DNA of 64,000 nucleotides from an uncultured Ruminococcus sp. (GCA_947629455.1 CANRDT010000005.1:30326-94325); one strand, 5' to 3'; positions 43,320 through 54,844 are shown, numbered from the stretch's first letter. Numbers and translations: made by a program. The notes: a model not told the origin generated them from the sequence alone.

Positions 43320-45122
43320 CTATCTGATATTGCGGTACATAGGACCGTAAGCCGCACACGCGCGGAAATCCTGACCCTCTTTATCCATACCGAACGCATT
43401 CCACGCGGCAGGACGGAATATCTTCTCCTCGGGAACATTGTGCATACATACGGGTATTCTCAGCATAGAACAAAGTGTGATAAGGTCTGCGCCGATATGT
43501 CCGTAGCTGATAGCTCCGTGATTTGCTCCCCAGTTGTTCATCACGTCATATGCGCTCCTGAATGCGCCCTTTCCCGTCGTTCTCGGAGCGAACCAGGTAC
43601 ACGGCCAGGTGTAATCCGTCCTCTTCCACAGCTTGTCGGTAACTTCATCGGGCAGACGCACAGTCCAGCCCTCGGCGATCTGGAGAACGGGGCCGAGTCC
43701 CTTTACAAGATTGAGCCTTATCATAGTCGCAGGCATTTCAGCTTCGGTAACGAATCGCGAGGAATAGCCGCCGCCCCTGAAATATCCGCAGTCGGCGTAA
43801 TTCCATGTCGTCGCTTTCATTATGCTGTCTATGTCGCGCTCGTTTATCTCATACCACGGTTTCATTACCGCCGCGCCGTTTTCGTCTTTCGCCTGACCGT
43901 TTGCGTCAAGGCAAGCCGCTCCCGAATTGATAAGATGTATAAATCCGCCCGATTCCTTTGCAACGCCCTCAAGCTCGTAGCCCGTCGCCTTTCTTACCGC
44001 CTCGGGCGACCAGTAGGTGCGCACGTCCGCAAAGATCTGTGCGCGGTTGGTGAGCAGTTTCATAAACAACATTCCCAGACCGTTGAGTACGTCGTTCTCG
44101 GTAGCAAGTATATACGGCTCTCTTGCGCCGTTCCAGTCAAATGAGGTGTTGAGCATAGCTTCGGGGAAATCGCAGTTGGGATAAAAATCCGTCCACTGAC
44201 GCTGTCCCTGAAAACCTGCCGCGATCGCATTGTGACCTACAGCCTCTTCCTCACAGCCGGCAGGCAGTTTGTCGTTGCCGTTCATAAGATCCTTGATAAT
44301 GCACATCATCTTTACGACAAATTCCCAGTCCTTATCTTTCTGCTCTCTGCTGCGCTGTATCTCTTCGGGATTCTTGTCAAATCCCTCGATACACTTTTCT
44401 TTTGTCCATGCAAGAGCCTTTTTGTATTCCTCTTCGTCATAGATACCCTCGGTCATTCGTCTGATGATCTCGACCTCGTCTACCGATTCAACTCTCATTC
44501 CGAGATATTCTTCAATAAAAGCAGGGTCTATTATAGAGCCGCCGATACCCATAGTCACCGAGCCTATCTGTAGGTAGGACTTTCCTCTCATAGTTGCGCA
44601 GGCGACCGCCGCTCTTGCAAATCTCAGCAGCTTTTCCCTCACGTCCTCGGGGATAGAGGTATCGTCCGCCTCCTGCACGTCGTGACCGTAGATACCGAAA
44701 GCAGGCAGACCTTTCTGCGCGTGTGTTGCAAGCACCGACGCCAGATATACCGCGCCGGGGCGCTCCGTGCCGTTGAATCCCCAAACGCCCTTTATGGTAA
44801 GCGGATCCATATCCATAGTTTCCGCGCCGTAGCACCAGCAGGGAGTTACCGTCAGGGTAATATCCACTCCTGCTTTCTTGAATTTATCGGCGCAAGCCGC
44901 GGCCTCGGCGACTCTGCCTATCGTGGTATCGGCGATTATCACCTTTACCGGCTCGCCGTTTGAGTATCTGATATTTTCCTCAAACAGTTTTGCGGCGGCT
45001 TTCGCCATATTCATGGTCTGTTCCTCGAGCGAACCTCTTACATTGAGTACTCCTCTTCTTCCGTCGATGGTAGGTCTTATTCCTATCACCGGATAATCTC
45101 CGATAAGCCTGCTCTTTGCCAT
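43320..45122 (-). CDS. fucI: L-fucose isomerase
   Basis: 600 residues. It converts L-fucose to L-fuculose (also D-arabinose to D-ribulose), Mn-dependent. N-terminus [49 protein letters not shown]; the metal-site Glu/Asp and the catalytic region lie in the family's C-terminal half ([14 protein letters not shown]). Start ATG 45122 with GGAGG at good distance rather than 45140. A promoter 60 bp upstream. Its stop codon lies inside the target duplication of a MITE. Confidence 0.94.
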   Translation of the reverse strand: MAKSRLIGDYPVIGIRPTIDGRRGVLNVRGSLEEQTMNMAKAAAKLFEENIRYSNGEPVKVIIADTTIGRVAEAAACADKFKKAGVDITLTVTPCWCYGAETMDMDPLTIKGVWGFNGTERPGAVYLASVLATHAQKGLPAFGIYGHDVQEADDTSIPEDVREKLLRFARAAVACATMRGKSYLQIGSVTMGIGGSIIDPAFIEEYLGMRVESVDEVEIIRRMTEGIYDEEEYKKALAWTKEKCIEGFDKNPEEIQRSREQKDKDWEFVVKMMCIIKDLMNGNDKLPAGCEEEAVGHNAIAAGFQGQRQWTDFYPNCDFPEAMLNTSFDWNGAREPYILATENDVLNGLGMLFMKLLTNRAQIFADVRTYWSPEAVRKATGYELEGVAKESGGFIHLINSGAACLDANGQAKDENGAAVMKPWYEINERDIDSIMKATTWNYADCGYFRGGGYSSRFVTEAEMPATMIRLNLVKGLGPVLQIAEGWTVRLPDEVTDKLWKRTDYTWPCTWFAPRTTGKGAFRSAYDVMNNWGANHGAISYGHIGADLITLCSMLRIPVCMHNVPEEKIFRPAAWNAFGMDKEGQDFRACAAYGPMYRNIR

Positions 45123-45185
45123 ATAAATAACCTCCGTCATCTGGTATAGTCGGGAAAAGCTTTCCCCTTTTTGGTATATATATCA

Positions 45186-45214
45186 ATTATACCACATTGT
45201 CGGCGATTTGTCTT
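45186..45214 (-). promoter_or_regulatory. fucI promoter
   Basis: Minus strand AAGACA (45214-45209), 17 bp, TATAAT (45191-45186). Weak -35 box, as expected for a regulated operon. Confidence 0.65.
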
Positions 45215-45275
45215 GCAATTTTTTCTTTGCATAAGTAAAATTTAAGCCGCCGATTTTGTGCATTTCAACCAAAAA

Positions 45276-45320
45276 CGCCGCAAACCTGCGCCGGATCTCT
45301 CCGAAACGCAGGTCTGCGGC
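45276..45320 (-). terminator. Terminator of glnN-amt transcript
   Basis: On the minus strand GCCGCAGACCTGCG pairs with CGCAGGTTTGCGGC around a 16-nt loop and is followed by GTTTTTGG, 50 bp after the amt stop. Confidence 0.8.
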
Positions 45321-45369
45321 TATAATTTATAAGTGGGATGGGGGCTTAATTATTGGGACATCGTGAGCG

Positions 45370-47175
45370 TTATTCGCCCTCTACGTCCTGGAGAGCGTCA
45401 TAGCCCTCCTCGCCGGTACGGATCTTGATAACATTTTCAATGTCGTAGATGAAGATCTTACCGTCGCCGATATGTCCTGTATAGAGCGCCGACTTGGCAG
45501 CCTCGACTACCGTGCTTACGGGCACTTTGCAGACGACTACCTCCGCCTTTACCTTGGGCAGAAGATTAGTTTCCACCTTAGCACCGCGGTAATATTCGCC
45601 CTGACCCTTCTGCATTCCGCAGCCGAGTACATTGGTAACGGTGATACCCGTAACGTCGATAGCTTCCATTGCGCTGATGAAGTCCTGAAGTCTTGTCTGC
45701 TTGAATACCACTACCACCTTGGTGATCCTCGGCGTGCCGTCGGGACCGGGAGCGGTGTAGCTCTCAACGGGTACGGCTTTCTCAACGGGGACTTTGGGAG
45801 TCGTATCTTTTTCGACCTTGGTAACGCTCTTGGCGTCGTCCTTGGTATATCCGAGCATAGCCTCGCTCATTGCGGGAGCGAAATCGGCATAGGAGGATAC
45901 CAGTCCGTGTTCCGTAACGTCCAGACCGATGATCTCCTCCTGTGCGGAGGCTCTCAGACCGATAGTGTGCTTGATGATCTGGAATATGATTATCATAGTT
46001 ATTGCCGTCCAGCCGCCTACAGCCGCAACGCCGAGCAGCTGCTTTCCGAGCAGTTCAAATCCGCCGCCGTAGAAAAGACCGTTGCCTGCGATCCCGCTTG
46101 CTCCGCCGTTCTGTGCAATTGCAAATCCGGGAGCGGTATCCGTCGCGAACAGACCGACTGCGATAGTTCCCCACATACCGTTCATCATATGCACCGCTAC
46201 CGCGCCCACGGGATCGTCAACGTGGAGCTTGTAGTCCAGGAACCATACTCCGAAGCATACCAGCAGTCCCGATACTACGCCGACCGCGATCGCGCCGAAA
46301 GCGTCCATAACATCGCAGCCTGCTGTAATTCCGACCAGACCTGCCAGCGACGCGTTAAGGCACATTGAAACATCGGGCTTGCCGTATTTTAACCAAGTGA
46401 AGATCATACATACCACCGTGGCGACCGCAGGAGCGACCGTTGTGGTAAGGAAGATAGAACCCATCATCTCGATAGTCTTTGACGCTGCCGGATTGAATCC
46501 GTACCAGCCGAACCAGAGGATAAAGCAGCCGAGCGCACCGATCGTCAGGTTATGTCCGGGGATAGCGTGGACTTTGATCTCGCCGTCGCTGCCCTTTGAG
46601 AATTTGCCGATACGCGGTCCGAGGATAGTCGCGCCGACCAGTGCGGATATACCGCCGACCATATGGATAGCGCAGGAGCCTGACAGATCGTGGAATCCGA
46701 GCTGATAGAGCCAGCCGTCAGTACTCCAGATCCAGTGCGCTTCGATCGGATAGATGAGCGCGCTGATGACTCCGGAATAGATACAGTATGAAATGAATTT
46801 CGTTCTTTCCGCCATAGCGCCCGAAACTATCGTGGCTGTCGTGGCGCAGAACACCAGATTGAATACGAAATTGGAAAAATCAAAGTTGTCATATGCCGTG
46901 AAAATATCGAATCCGGGTTTGCCGATCAGACCGGCGACGTCCTCACCGCAGAGCAGACCGAAACCGATAAGAATGAACATTACCGTACCGATACAGAAGT
47001 CCATAAGGTTTTTCATGATAATGTTGCCGGCGTTTTTCGCACGGGTAAAGCCTGCCTCAACCATTGCGAATCCTGCCTGCATAAAGAATACCAGCGATAC
47101 CGCGATCAGAAACCAGATACCGAAGCCCGTTTCGGAGACCGCCGATTGGATCGCGTCAATAATTTCCTGTGTCAT
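45370..47175 (-). CDS. amt: Ammonium transporter fused to PII regulatory domain
   Basis: 601 residues. Residues ~15-435 form an Amt channel with about eleven spans (AMVEAGFTRAKN, GWYGFNPAAS, twin His in CAIHMVGG and VHMMNGMWG). After a linker the last ~115 residues are a PII/GlnB domain (ITKVVVVFKQTRLQDFISAM, T-loop with KGQGEYYRGAKVE, GHIGDGKIFIYDI). A covalently attached PII would gate the channel in response to 2-oxoglutarate and adenylate nucleotides. Follows glnN by 95 bp in the same transcript. Confidence 0.95.
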   Translation of the reverse strand: MTQEIIDAIQSAVSETGFGIWFLIAVSLVFFMQAGFAMVEAGFTRAKNAGNIIMKNLMDFCIGTVMFILIGFGLLCGEDVAGLIGKPGFDIFTAYDNFDFSNFVFNLVFCATTATIVSGAMAERTKFISYCIYSGVISALIYPIEAHWIWSTDGWLYQLGFHDLSGSCAIHMVGGISALVGATILGPRIGKFSKGSDGEIKVHAIPGHNLTIGALGCFILWFGWYGFNPAASKTIEMMGSIFLTTTVAPAVATVVCMIFTWLKYGKPDVSMCLNASLAGLVGITAGCDVMDAFGAIAVGVVSGLLVCFGVWFLDYKLHVDDPVGAVAVHMMNGMWGTIAVGLFATDTAPGFAIAQNGGASGIAGNGLFYGGGFELLGKQLLGVAAVGGWTAITMIIIFQIIKHTIGLRASAQEEIIGLDVTEHGLVSSYADFAPAMSEAMLGYTKDDAKSVTKVEKDTTPKVPVEKAVPVESYTAPGPDGTPRITKVVVVFKQTRLQDFISAMEAIDVTGITVTNVLGCGMQKGQGEYYRGAKVETNLLPKVKAEVVVCKVPVSTVVEAAKSALYTGHIGDGKIFIYDIENVIKIRTGEEGYDALQDVEGE

Positions 47176-47270
47176 AGTAAATTTTCCTCCTCAAAAACAA
47201 AAGGCGCATAAGATCGGGAGAGTATGCTCCCGTATCCTATACACCTCATTGTGCCGAAATATATCTGCCG

Positions 47271-49352
47271 TTATTTTACATAGAAAAGCAGTTGACCGTA
47301 TGTGGGATAAGGCCAGTACTTTTCGCCGACCAGCGTTTCGATCTCGTCGGCAACGGCTCTCAGTTCGCCCATTGCTACGAATACCACATCGTGATAGAAG
47401 TTTGCAAGCTCCTGAACGTCCTGAATGTCATGCGCCTTGACCGTAGCGACTTCTTCCAACTCGCCCAGCTTTTTGTACATCTGCGTAGTGAGCGCCGAAA
47501 GTCTTTTTACCATTTCTGTCTCAAAGCCTGTATCCGCTCCGCAGTTCTTAGCAAGCTCAGCTGTCTTGGCAAGATCCTTGATGTAGGACGCCGCAGCGGG
47601 AAGAATGTCCTTCTTCGCCATATCCACCATTGTCAGAGCCTCGATATTCAGCGTCTTGCAGTACTCGTCAAGCAGTATCTCAACTCTCGACTGAAGCTCC
47701 GTTTCGGTATAAACGCCGTACTTCTCGAACAGCTCGACATTCTTCTTTTCAAGATAAGTAGGGATAGCCTCGGGCGTGGATTTGAGGTTCTTGAGTCCTC
47801 TTCTCTCAGCCTCCTCAGGCCACTCTGCGGAATAACCGTTTCCGTTGAAGATGATATTCTGATTTTCCTTGATAGTCGCCTTGATAAGATCGTCAAGAGC
47901 GTCCTGGAAATTGTCAGCCTTTTCAAGCACATCTGCAAAATCGTCCAGTACCTTGGCGACGATAGTGTTAAGAACGGTATTCGGACCTGCGACGGAAAGC
48001 TTTGAGCCGGGCATTCTGAACTCGAATTTGTTTCCCGTGAATGCGAAAGGCGAAGTCCTGTTTCTGTCGGTCGTATCCTTGGGGAAGTGGGGGAGGACGT
48101 CGACGCCGATCTCCATTTCCACTCTCTTGCCCTCGTACTTAACGCCGTTTATGATCGAATCCAGCACCTCGGTAAGCTCATCACCGAGGAAGATCGAGAT
48201 GATCGCGGGAGGAGCCTCGTTCGCGCCCAGTCTGTGGTCGTTTCCTGCCGACGCAACGGACGCTCTCAGTACGTCCTGATATTCGTTCACCGCCTTGATG
48301 ACCGCCGTCAGGAAGAGCAGGAACTGCGCATTCTCCGCCGGAGTTTTACCGGGGTCGAGGAGGTTCACGCCCGTATTTGTCGAGATCGACCAGTTGTTGT
48401 GCTTGCCCGAACCGTTTATGCCTGCGAACGGCTTTTCGTGCAGCAGGCACTTGAAACCGTGCTTTCTTGCGGTTCTCTTCATGATCTCCATGGTGAGCTG
48501 ATTGTGGTCTGTCGCGATATTTGTCGTACCGAAGATAGGAGCAAGCTCGTGCTGTGCCGGAGCGACTTCGTTATGCTTTGTCTTTGCGTAGATGCCCAGT
48601 TTCCACAGCTGCTCGTCAACGTCTTTCATATACGCCGCAACTCTCGTCTTGATCGTACCGAAGTAATGATCTTCAAGCTCCTGACCCTTCGGTGCAGGTG
48701 CGCCGTAAAGCGTGCGTCCTGTATATATAAGGTCTTTTCTCTTTGAATACATCTCTCTGTCAACAAGGAAATATTCCTGCTCGGGGCCTACGTTCGCGGT
48801 AACTCTCGTAGCGTCCGAACCGAACAGTTTGAGTATCCTCAGAGCGGACTTGTTTACCGCCTCCATAGAACGCAAAAGCGGTGTTTTCTTATCCAGCGCC
48901 TCGCCGTTGTAGGAGCAGAACGCGGTCGGTATGCAAAGCGTCTTTTCCTTGATGAACGCATACGAGGTAGGATCCCACGCGGTGTAGCCTCTCGCCTCAA
49001 AAGTGGCTCTCAGACCGCCCGACGGGAATGAGGACGCGTCAGGCTCGCCCTTGATAAGCTCTTTTCCGGAGAACTCCATAATAACGTGACCGTCTTCGGT
49101 AGGCGAGATAAAGCTGTCAAGCTTTTCAGCGGTAAGACCCGTCATCGGCTGGAACCAGTGCGTATAGTGCGTGCAGCCCTTTTCGCAAGCCCAGTCCTTC
49201 ATTGCGTTCGCAACGACGTTAGCTACCTCGATGTCGAGCGGATCGCCATTGGCTATTGTCTTTTTCAGAGCCTTGAAAGTCTGTTTCGGAAGTCTTTCCT
49301 TCATAACGGCTTCGTTAAATACGTCGCTGCCGAAGATCTCAGGGATACTCAT
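47271..49352 (-). CDS. glnN: Glutamine synthetase type III
   Basis: 693 residues, the long GSIII form typical of Bacteroides, Ruminococcus and cyanobacteria. ATP-dependent amidation of glutamate. GSIII signatures: N-terminal [40 protein letters not shown] and [22 protein letters not shown] stands before the ATG. First gene of a two-gene nitrogen operon with amt-PII; a hairpin with a T-run in its short leader suggests control by attenuation. Confidence 0.96.
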   Translation of the reverse strand: MSIPEIFGSDVFNEAVMKERLPKQTFKALKKTIANGDPLDIEVANVVANAMKDWACEKGCTHYTHWFQPMTGLTAEKLDSFISPTEDGHVIMEFSGKELIKGEPDASSFPSGGLRATFEARGYTAWDPTSYAFIKEKTLCIPTAFCSYNGEALDKKTPLLRSMEAVNKSALRILKLFGSDATRVTANVGPEQEYFLVDREMYSKRKDLIYTGRTLYGAPAPKGQELEDHYFGTIKTRVAAYMKDVDEQLWKLGIYAKTKHNEVAPAQHELAPIFGTTNIATDHNQLTMEIMKRTARKHGFKCLLHEKPFAGINGSGKHNNWSISTNTGVNLLDPGKTPAENAQFLLFLTAVIKAVNEYQDVLRASVASAGNDHRLGANEAPPAIISIFLGDELTEVLDSIINGVKYEGKRVEMEIGVDVLPHFPKDTTDRNRTSPFAFTGNKFEFRMPGSKLSVAGPNTVLNTIVAKVLDDFADVLEKADNFQDALDDLIKATIKENQNIIFNGNGYSAEWPEEAERRGLKNLKSTPEAIPTYLEKKNVELFEKYGVYTETELQSRVEILLDEYCKTLNIEALTMVDMAKKDILPAAASYIKDLAKTAELAKNCGADTGFETEMVKRLSALTTQMYKKLGELEEVATVKAHDIQDVQELANFYHDVVFVAMGELRAVADEIETLVGEKYWPYPTYGQLLFYVK

Positions 49353-49382
49353 AGTCTAATTCCTCCTAATATAATAAAAAAT

Positions 49383-49410
49383 GCGCTGCGGACAACACCG
49401 TCCACAGCGC
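49383..49410 (-). promoter_or_regulatory. Intrinsic terminator in the glnN leader (attenuator)
   Basis: GCGCTGTGGAC-GGTGTT-GTCCGCAGCGC on the minus strand: an 11-bp stem (one G-T pair) with a 6-nt loop, then ATTTTTTATT, 14 bp after the -10 box transcript region and 31 bp before the glnN start. An intact promoter drives into it, so read-through must be regulated or partial. No known riboswitch recognised. Confidence 0.8.
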
Positions 49411-49430
49411 CATTGCTGTTTACATTACAT

Positions 49431-49459
49431 AGTATATACCCTTGCGGAAGATTTGTCAA
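49431..49459 (-). promoter_or_regulatory. glnN promoter
   Basis: Minus strand TTGACA (49459-49454), 17 bp, TATACT (49436-49431). Confidence 0.88.
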
Positions 49460-49578
49460 TAGGTTTTTTTCACTTTCGGCGATTATAACAATGTCCCTCA
49501 AAATATCCGTTTATTTTTATGCAGAATATTTGTACGTACATTTTTATGACACATTTTTTCACATTTTTACATTTAAAA

Positions 49579-50169
49579 TCAGATGTCTATGTAATCGCCG
49601 CCGTTCTTTTCGGCTCTTTCAAGCTCTTTGCTTAAGGCTTTAAGCTGCCGTCCGCCGACAAAGCAGCCCGAGAGATTCGTCACGCCCGAAATGAGCAGCG
49701 CCGCTCCCATAATGCGCACCGCGGAATCCACGGTGAAAAGCGGATCGCAGAGGATCACTATCCCGAGCAGGATAGTTATTGCCGCCATAACGCAGGGCAT
49801 CTGCCACTTTCCGCTGCCTTTGCGTATCGCAAGCGCGTCCGACAGACTTACTATTCCGCTGAAAAGCATATAAAGACCGAACGCGATCGCAATGATCTTA
49901 AAGATAAAATCAGGCTTTACGATAAGGAAGATACCCATCGCGCACAATACTATACCCCGAAAAAGTGTGGACGTATACTCCCCTTTCTCATCTCCTGCAA
50001 GGAAGAATCTCAAAGCGCTGAGAACGCCAATCCCCAGCGAGATACCTCCTATCGTGTAGCTGATCGCCCTTGTGAAAAATCCGGGACTGATAAGCAGTGC
50101 AAGTCCCAGAATAACGCACATAAACGACAACAGCAGATAATTCTTGAATAATTTTTTCAACAGCTCCAT
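49579..50169 (-). CDS. HdeD/DUF308 family membrane protein
   Basis: 196 residues with six membrane segments in three similar pairs (LLLSFMCVILGLALLISPGF, IVLCAMGIFLIVKPDFIFKI, CVMAAITILLGIVILCDPLF), the DUF308 pattern. In E. coli HdeD is tied to acid resistance; here the function is unknown. It is the last gene of the ATPase transcript, 22 bp after subunit D, which may point to membrane or pH homeostasis. Confidence 0.85.
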   Translation of the reverse strand: MELLKKLFKNYLLLSFMCVILGLALLISPGFFTRAISYTIGGISLGIGVLSALRFFLAGDEKGEYTSTLFRGIVLCAMGIFLIVKPDFIFKIIAIAFGLYMLFSGIVSLSDALAIRKGSGKWQMPCVMAAITILLGIVILCDPLFTVDSAVRIMGAALLISGVTNLSGCFVGGRQLKALSKELERAEKNGGDYIDI

Positions 50170-50191
50170 ATGGCTCCTCCTGTCCGGCGGT

Positions 50192-50809
50192 TCAGGCTTT
50201 TTTAAGCTTTGCCGCCTTTATAACTTTAAGTCGTGAAAATTCCTCACGTTCCTTTTCCTCCAGAGAATCCGAAATATACTTTACTATCTCTTCGTTTCTC
50301 GGGATAATGATATTTTTCAGAGCGTTCGCCCTGCGCTGCACCTTGCGCACCGCCGCCGCAAGACGGTATATACCGTTCTCTACTTCCGCAAGTTCGGCTG
50401 TGGTCTTTTTTACCTTGTCAAATGCGATGAACGCCCTGTCCAGCTGAGAGGTGGTCTGCGCAAATCCGTAGGTCACCTTGAGCGGTCTCGGCTCGAGCGT
50501 TACCGACGGCAGCTCTACTCCCATAACGCTCCTCGTGCTTATGGAAAGTCCGTTCTCAACGGGAACGCATTTCGCATACGGCGTTACCAGTCCAAGCGAG
50601 ATATTGGCAAGCTGAAGCGCCGAATAAGCCTCGATATACGTCTGTTCCACCGAACCTTTGAGTTCTTTCGCCTTATCCGCAAGGCTCATAAGCTCGCGTA
50701 TCAGAATATTTCTTTTGCGGTCGAGCAGATCGTATCCGAGAGCCGCGAGCCGCAGCGCCTTTCTGGACGACATAAGATTGCCTTTAGTCGGAAAAACCTG
50801 TTCCGCCAT
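50192..50809 (-). CDS. ntpD: A/V-type ATPase subunit D (central stalk)
   Basis: 205 residues, long helices at both ends: FPTKGNLMSSRKALRLAALG and RRANALKNIIIPRNEEIVKY, the D-subunit signatures. It forms the rotor axle that turns inside the A3B3 head. GGAGG upstream. It is followed by a DUF308 gene and preceded by a 69-residue membrane gene not normally part of this operon. Confidence 0.94.
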   Translation of the reverse strand: MAEQVFPTKGNLMSSRKALRLAALGYDLLDRKRNILIRELMSLADKAKELKGSVEQTYIEAYSALQLANISLGLVTPYAKCVPVENGLSISTRSVMGVELPSVTLEPRPLKVTYGFAQTTSQLDRAFIAFDKVKKTTAELAEVENGIYRLAAAVRKVQRRANALKNIIIPRNEEIVKYISDSLEEKEREEFSRLKVIKAAKLKKA

Positions 50810-50824
50810 AAGCCTGACCTCCTG

Positions 50825-51034
50825 TCAAGAAAAAGTTAACGCCATTATAAGGCATAATGCGATCATCACGATCGAGCCGACAACGGCAAACGCGATAAAA
50901 GCGGAAGTCACTGACTTCCGTGCTTTTATAGTCCTGGGATCCGCATGCCTGCGTCCGAACAGCCGTATTCTTCCTATCACCATATTAAGAAGTATCACAC
51001 CGGCGATCGGAATAAGGATATACAGTCTTATCAT
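50825..51034 (-). CDS. Small membrane protein inside the ATPase operon
   Basis: 69 residues with two membrane spans (LYILIPIAGVILLNMVIG and VTSAFIAFAVVGSIVMIALC) separated by a basic loop (RRHADPRTIKARK). The start overlaps the subunit B stop by one base, so translation is coupled. Not a known ATPase subunit; could help assembly or be a peripheral membrane component. Confidence 0.75.
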   Translation of the reverse strand: MIRLYILIPIAGVILLNMVIGRIRLFGRRHADPRTIKARKSVTSAFIAFAVVGSIVMIALCLIMALTFS

Positions 51035-52431
51035 TATCTGAAAGCCTCCGCCGCAAGCTCGGGAGTATAGAATTTCTCGAGATGCTCGTCGTCAACTCTG
51101 TCAAGTTCGTTTTTCGGGAGGGTCGAAAGCAGTTTCCAGCCGAGGTCGAGAGTTTCTCCGATCGTTCTGTCCGTGTCGAATCCCTGATCCAGAAAATGCT
51201 CCTCAAACAGGCTGCCGAATTTCAGATACGCTCTGTCCGAATCGGAAAGCTCCTCTTCTCCGATGACCGACGCCAGCGCTCTTGCGTCCGATACCTTTGC
51301 ATACGCCGCAAAAAGCTGATTCGCGCACATCTGATGATCTTCTCTCGTGTAGCCCTCTCCGATACCGTCTTTCATAAGTCTTGAAAGGCTCGGAAGTACC
51401 GATACCGCAGGATAAACGCCCGTATTTTCAAGATTTCGGTCAAGAACTATCTGTCCCTCGGTGATATATCCCGTAAGGTCGGGGACGGGGTGGGTTATAT
51501 CGTCGTTCGGCATGGTGAGTATAGGTATCTGCGTTACCGAACCCTCCGAACCCTTTACCACTCCCGCTCTTTCATAGAGCGACGCAAGGTCGGAGTAAAG
51601 ATAGCCGGGATAACCCTTTCTTCCCGGTATCTCACCCTTTGAGGAGGAAAATTCTCTCAGAGCCTCGGCATAGGAGGTCATATCCGTGAGTATTACCAGA
51701 ATGTGCATATTCTTCTCATAAGCGAGATATTCGGCGCAGGTAAGGGCGCATCTCGGAGTAAGTATACGCTCGATAATGGGGTCGTTCGACATATTGAGGA
51801 ACATCACGACTCTTTCAAGCGAACCCGTTTCCTCAAAACATCTTCTGAAATAATCGGCAACGTCGTTCTTTACGCCCATTGCTCCGAAAACTATCGCGAA
51901 ATCCTGTCCCTGATCCTCCGCAAGTCTTGCCTGCCTTACTATCTGGACGGCAAGCTTGTTGTGAGAAAGTCCCGAGCCTGAGAATATCGGCAGTTTCTGT
52001 CCCCTGATAAGCGTGGTGAGCGCGTCTATCGAAGAAATGCCCGTATTTATATAGTTTCTCGGGTAGCTGCGCGATACGGGATTGAGCGGTCTGCCGTTTA
52101 TATCCGCATATTTTTCGGGATAAACGTCGCCCAGACCGTCGATCGGCTTGCCTGCTCCGCTGAATATCCTGCCGAGCATTTCGGTGGAAAGCGGCAGCTC
52201 CATCGGTTTTCCCTCAAAACGCGTCGCGGTATTGACGAGCGAAAGTCCTTTCGTTCCCTCGAACACCTGAAGTACCGCTTTATCCTCGGATACCTCCACC
52301 ACTCTTGCAAGACGCGAGCTGCCGTCGTCAAGACGTATCTCAGCCATTTCGTCATAGCCGATACCGCTCACGCCCTCCAGAGCCACCAGAGGTCCGTTTA
52401 TCTCACTGAGTCCGATATATTTCAGGATCAT
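51034..52431 (-). CDS. ntpB: A/V-type ATPase subunit B
   Basis: 465 residues, non-catalytic head subunit. [20 protein letters not shown] replaces a true P-loop, as normal for B subunits; [20 protein letters not shown] is conserved. Its ATG overlaps the subunit A stop (ATGA). Confidence 0.96.
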   Translation of the reverse strand: MILKYIGLSEINGPLVALEGVSGIGYDEMAEIRLDDGSSRLARVVEVSEDKAVLQVFEGTKGLSLVNTATRFEGKPMELPLSTEMLGRIFSGAGKPIDGLGDVYPEKYADINGRPLNPVSRSYPRNYINTGISSIDALTTLIRGQKLPIFSGSGLSHNKLAVQIVRQARLAEDQGQDFAIVFGAMGVKNDVADYFRRCFEETGSLERVVMFLNMSNDPIIERILTPRCALTCAEYLAYEKNMHILVILTDMTSYAEALREFSSSKGEIPGRKGYPGYLYSDLASLYERAGVVKGSEGSVTQIPILTMPNDDITHPVPDLTGYITEGQIVLDRNLENTGVYPAVSVLPSLSRLMKDGIGEGYTREDHQMCANQLFAAYAKVSDARALASVIGEEELSDSDRAYLKFGSLFEEHFLDQGFDTDRTIGETLDLGWKLLSTLPKNELDRVDDEHLEKFYTPELAAEAFR

Positions 52432-54191
52432 TTAACGCACCTCCCGACAAGTTGTGCAAAGTCAGATTCCATTTTTTCCTTGTATTCCCCGAACATTTCA
52501 GGTCTGTCGTTGGGAATATCGTATTTTATCTTGATAAGCTTTTCCGCCCAGCCCGTGCCGAGAATATCGTTTATGCTCACGCCTGCGCCGAGAGCCTTTC
52601 CCGAAAGCTCGTAGAATCTGCAAATCGCCTGCATCATAAGATACTGCTTTTCAAGAGGGACATAGGTATCGTCCTTGTGATAAGCGTTCTGCTGCAAAAA
52701 TCCCGTGCGGATAACTCTCGCCGTTTCGATAAGCAGTTTCTGGTCGTCGGGCAGCACGTCCGTACCCATAAGCTTTACTATCTCCATAAGGGTATTTTCC
52801 TGCGCGAGTATATTGCATATTTCCTGACGGACTGCGATAAAGTCCTCGGCGACGTTTTCGCTGTAGTAATCCTCCAGATCTTCGGTATACTCCGAATAGC
52901 TGGTTATCCAGTTGATAGCGGGATAGTGACGGGCGTAGGCGAGCGACTTGTCAAGCGCCCAGAAACAGCGCACAAAACGCTTGGTGTTCTGCGTGACAGG
53001 TTCTGAGAAGTCCGAACCCTGCGGAGATACCGCGCCGATGATCGTGACCGAGCCTTCCGAACCGCCGAGCGTTCTGACATATCCCGCTCTTTCGTAAAAT
53101 TCCGAGATCCTCGACGGCAGATATGCAGGAAAGCCCTCTTCGGCAGGCATTTCCTCCAGACGTCCCGAGATCTCACGCAGAGCTTCCGCCCAACGCGAGG
53201 TGGAATCCGCCATTATCGCGATATGATAACCCATATCCCTGTAATATTCCGCCAGAGTTATGCCGGTGTAGATGGACGCTTCACGGGCGGCGACAGGCAT
53301 ATTCGAGGTGTTCGCGATAAGCACCGTTCTGTCCGTAAGGGGACGTCCGGTACGGGGGTCGGTAAGTTCTGAAAATTCCTCGAGCACCTGCGTCATTTCG
53401 TTGCCGCGCTCGCCGCAGCCGATGTAGACTATTATATCGGCGTCGCACCATTTTGCAAGCTGGTGCTGCGTCATGGTCTTGCCCGTTCCGAATCCGCCCG
53501 GTATCGCAGCCGCTCCGCCCTTTGCAACGGGAAGAACGCTGTCCACGATACGCTGACCAGTGATGAGCGGACGGCTTATCGGCAGCCTCTGAGCGCTCGG
53601 TCTGGGCGTTCTGATAGGCCACCTCTGACAGAGGGTAAGCTCCTCCTCCCTGCCGGAAGGGGTCTTTATCTTCACAACGGTATCGTTTATGGTATAGCTG
53701 CCGCCGTCTGCCGTCCAGACGACCTCGCCGCCCTCCGATAGCGGAGAGAGCATACATCTGTGTTCGATAGCCGGCGTTTCGGGACAGGTGCAGTAGATCT
53801 GCCCCGGGGAAAGAGTATCCCCGACCGAAACGGTGATGCGGCAGTCGTATTTCTTTTGCTCGTCAAGCGAAGAAACGTCCGCGCCGTCGCCGATAAACGC
53901 GCCGGTGATCTCCTCGAGCCGTTTAAGCGGACGCTCTATGCCGTCGAATATGCCGGAAATGATACCGGGTCCCAGCACGGCGGACATTGCCGCTCCCGAG
54001 CCGACGACGGGCTCGCCCGGCATAAGTCCGGTAGTTCCCTCGTATACCTGAATGGTGGTAAAGTCCGAATCAACTCCGATGACCTCGGAAATGAGCCGTT
54101 TTTTTCCTACATACACCATCTCCAGCATGGAAAATGTCGTCGTATCCCTGACCTTTACGACAGGTCCGTTTATTGAATAAATTACATCCAT
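52428..54191 (-). CDS. ntpA: A/V-type ATPase catalytic subunit A
   Basis: 587 residues. Walker [18 protein letters not shown], catalytic Glu region GCGERGNEM, the non-homologous insert (about 100-190), and [20 protein letters not shown]. It hydrolyses or makes ATP, coupled to ion flow through K and I. Start ATG 54191 with GGAGAG. Confidence 0.97.
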   Translation of the reverse strand: MDVIYSINGPVVKVRDTTTFSMLEMVYVGKKRLISEVIGVDSDFTTIQVYEGTTGLMPGEPVVGSGAAMSAVLGPGIISGIFDGIERPLKRLEEITGAFIGDGADVSSLDEQKKYDCRITVSVGDTLSPGQIYCTCPETPAIEHRCMLSPLSEGGEVVWTADGGSYTINDTVVKIKTPSGREEELTLCQRWPIRTPRPSAQRLPISRPLITGQRIVDSVLPVAKGGAAAIPGGFGTGKTMTQHQLAKWCDADIIVYIGCGERGNEMTQVLEEFSELTDPRTGRPLTDRTVLIANTSNMPVAAREASIYTGITLAEYYRDMGYHIAIMADSTSRWAEALREISGRLEEMPAEEGFPAYLPSRISEFYERAGYVRTLGGSEGSVTIIGAVSPQGSDFSEPVTQNTKRFVRCFWALDKSLAYARHYPAINWITSYSEYTEDLEDYYSENVAEDFIAVRQEICNILAQENTLMEIVKLMGTDVLPDDQKLLIETARVIRTGFLQQNAYHKDDTYVPLEKQYLMMQAICRFYELSGKALGAGVSINDILGTGWAEKLIKIKYDIPNDRPEMFGEYKEKMESDFAQLVGRCVK

Positions 54192-54206
54192 ACCAAAGCT
54201 CTCCTA

Positions 54207-54800
54207 CTATTCTGACGCAGCCGTCTGCGAATTGCGGCAGAAATCCTGTCTTTCTCTTTCGACCGCGGAATCAAAGGTAAGATCGAGTTCGGCGTTTATG
54301 CCCTCGAATCTTATCATAGCGCCGCCGAGACGGATAGCTCCGCTCGTCTTTACATCAAATCCCGTAGCCGACTTTATCTCGTCCGAAAGCTTTTCATCGC
54401 TGCCGCGCAGATAGACTGTCGCCCGTCTGTCGGGATATTTTCCTGCTGCGGCTGCCGCCGCCTTTTTCAGCCAGTCGGTATATCCGGGACCTGCGCTGAA
54501 CTGCTCGACGCGGCGTCTGACGTTCTCAAATACCCTGTCTGCGACTTCCTCGCGGTGGGTAAGGATATTCCTCTGTGATTCCAGCTTTGCCGACGAAACT
54601 CCACGGATAAGCCTGCTATTCTCCTCGCGGTCGATCTTTGCGATCTCCTCCTGCTTGTAAGCCTCGGCGTTAAGCTCTGCTTTTTTGAGTATTTCATCTT
54701 TCTGCGCCTGCGCGTCGGCAAGTATCTTGTTTACTTTTTCGTCTGCCTCTGCGAACACTGCGTCCTTGAACCTGCGCAGCTTTTCGGTTTCGTCCGTCAT
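54207..54800 (-). CDS. ntpE: A/V-type ATPase subunit E (peripheral stalk)
   Basis: 197 residues: long N-terminal helix (about 1-90, EADEKVNKILADAQAQKDEI) and a globular C-terminal part. Pairs with subunit H/G as stator. Start 54800 has AAGGA at 9 bp; ATG 54809 would be too close. The 120 bp upstream are filled with TTACATC/TTACTTC heptamers, an insertion into the operon. Confidence 0.88.
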   Translation of the reverse strand: MTDETEKLRRFKDAVFAEADEKVNKILADAQAQKDEILKKAELNAEAYKQEEIAKIDREENSRLIRGVSSAKLESQRNILTHREEVADRVFENVRRRVEQFSAGPGYTDWLKKAAAAAAGKYPDRRATVYLRGSDEKLSDEIKSATGFDVKTSGAIRLGGAMIRFEGINAELDLTFDSAVERERQDFCRNSQTAASE

Positions 54801-54844
54801 GACAATCATTCCTTTCGGGCAAATCGGTACTTCTGACCGCTTGA

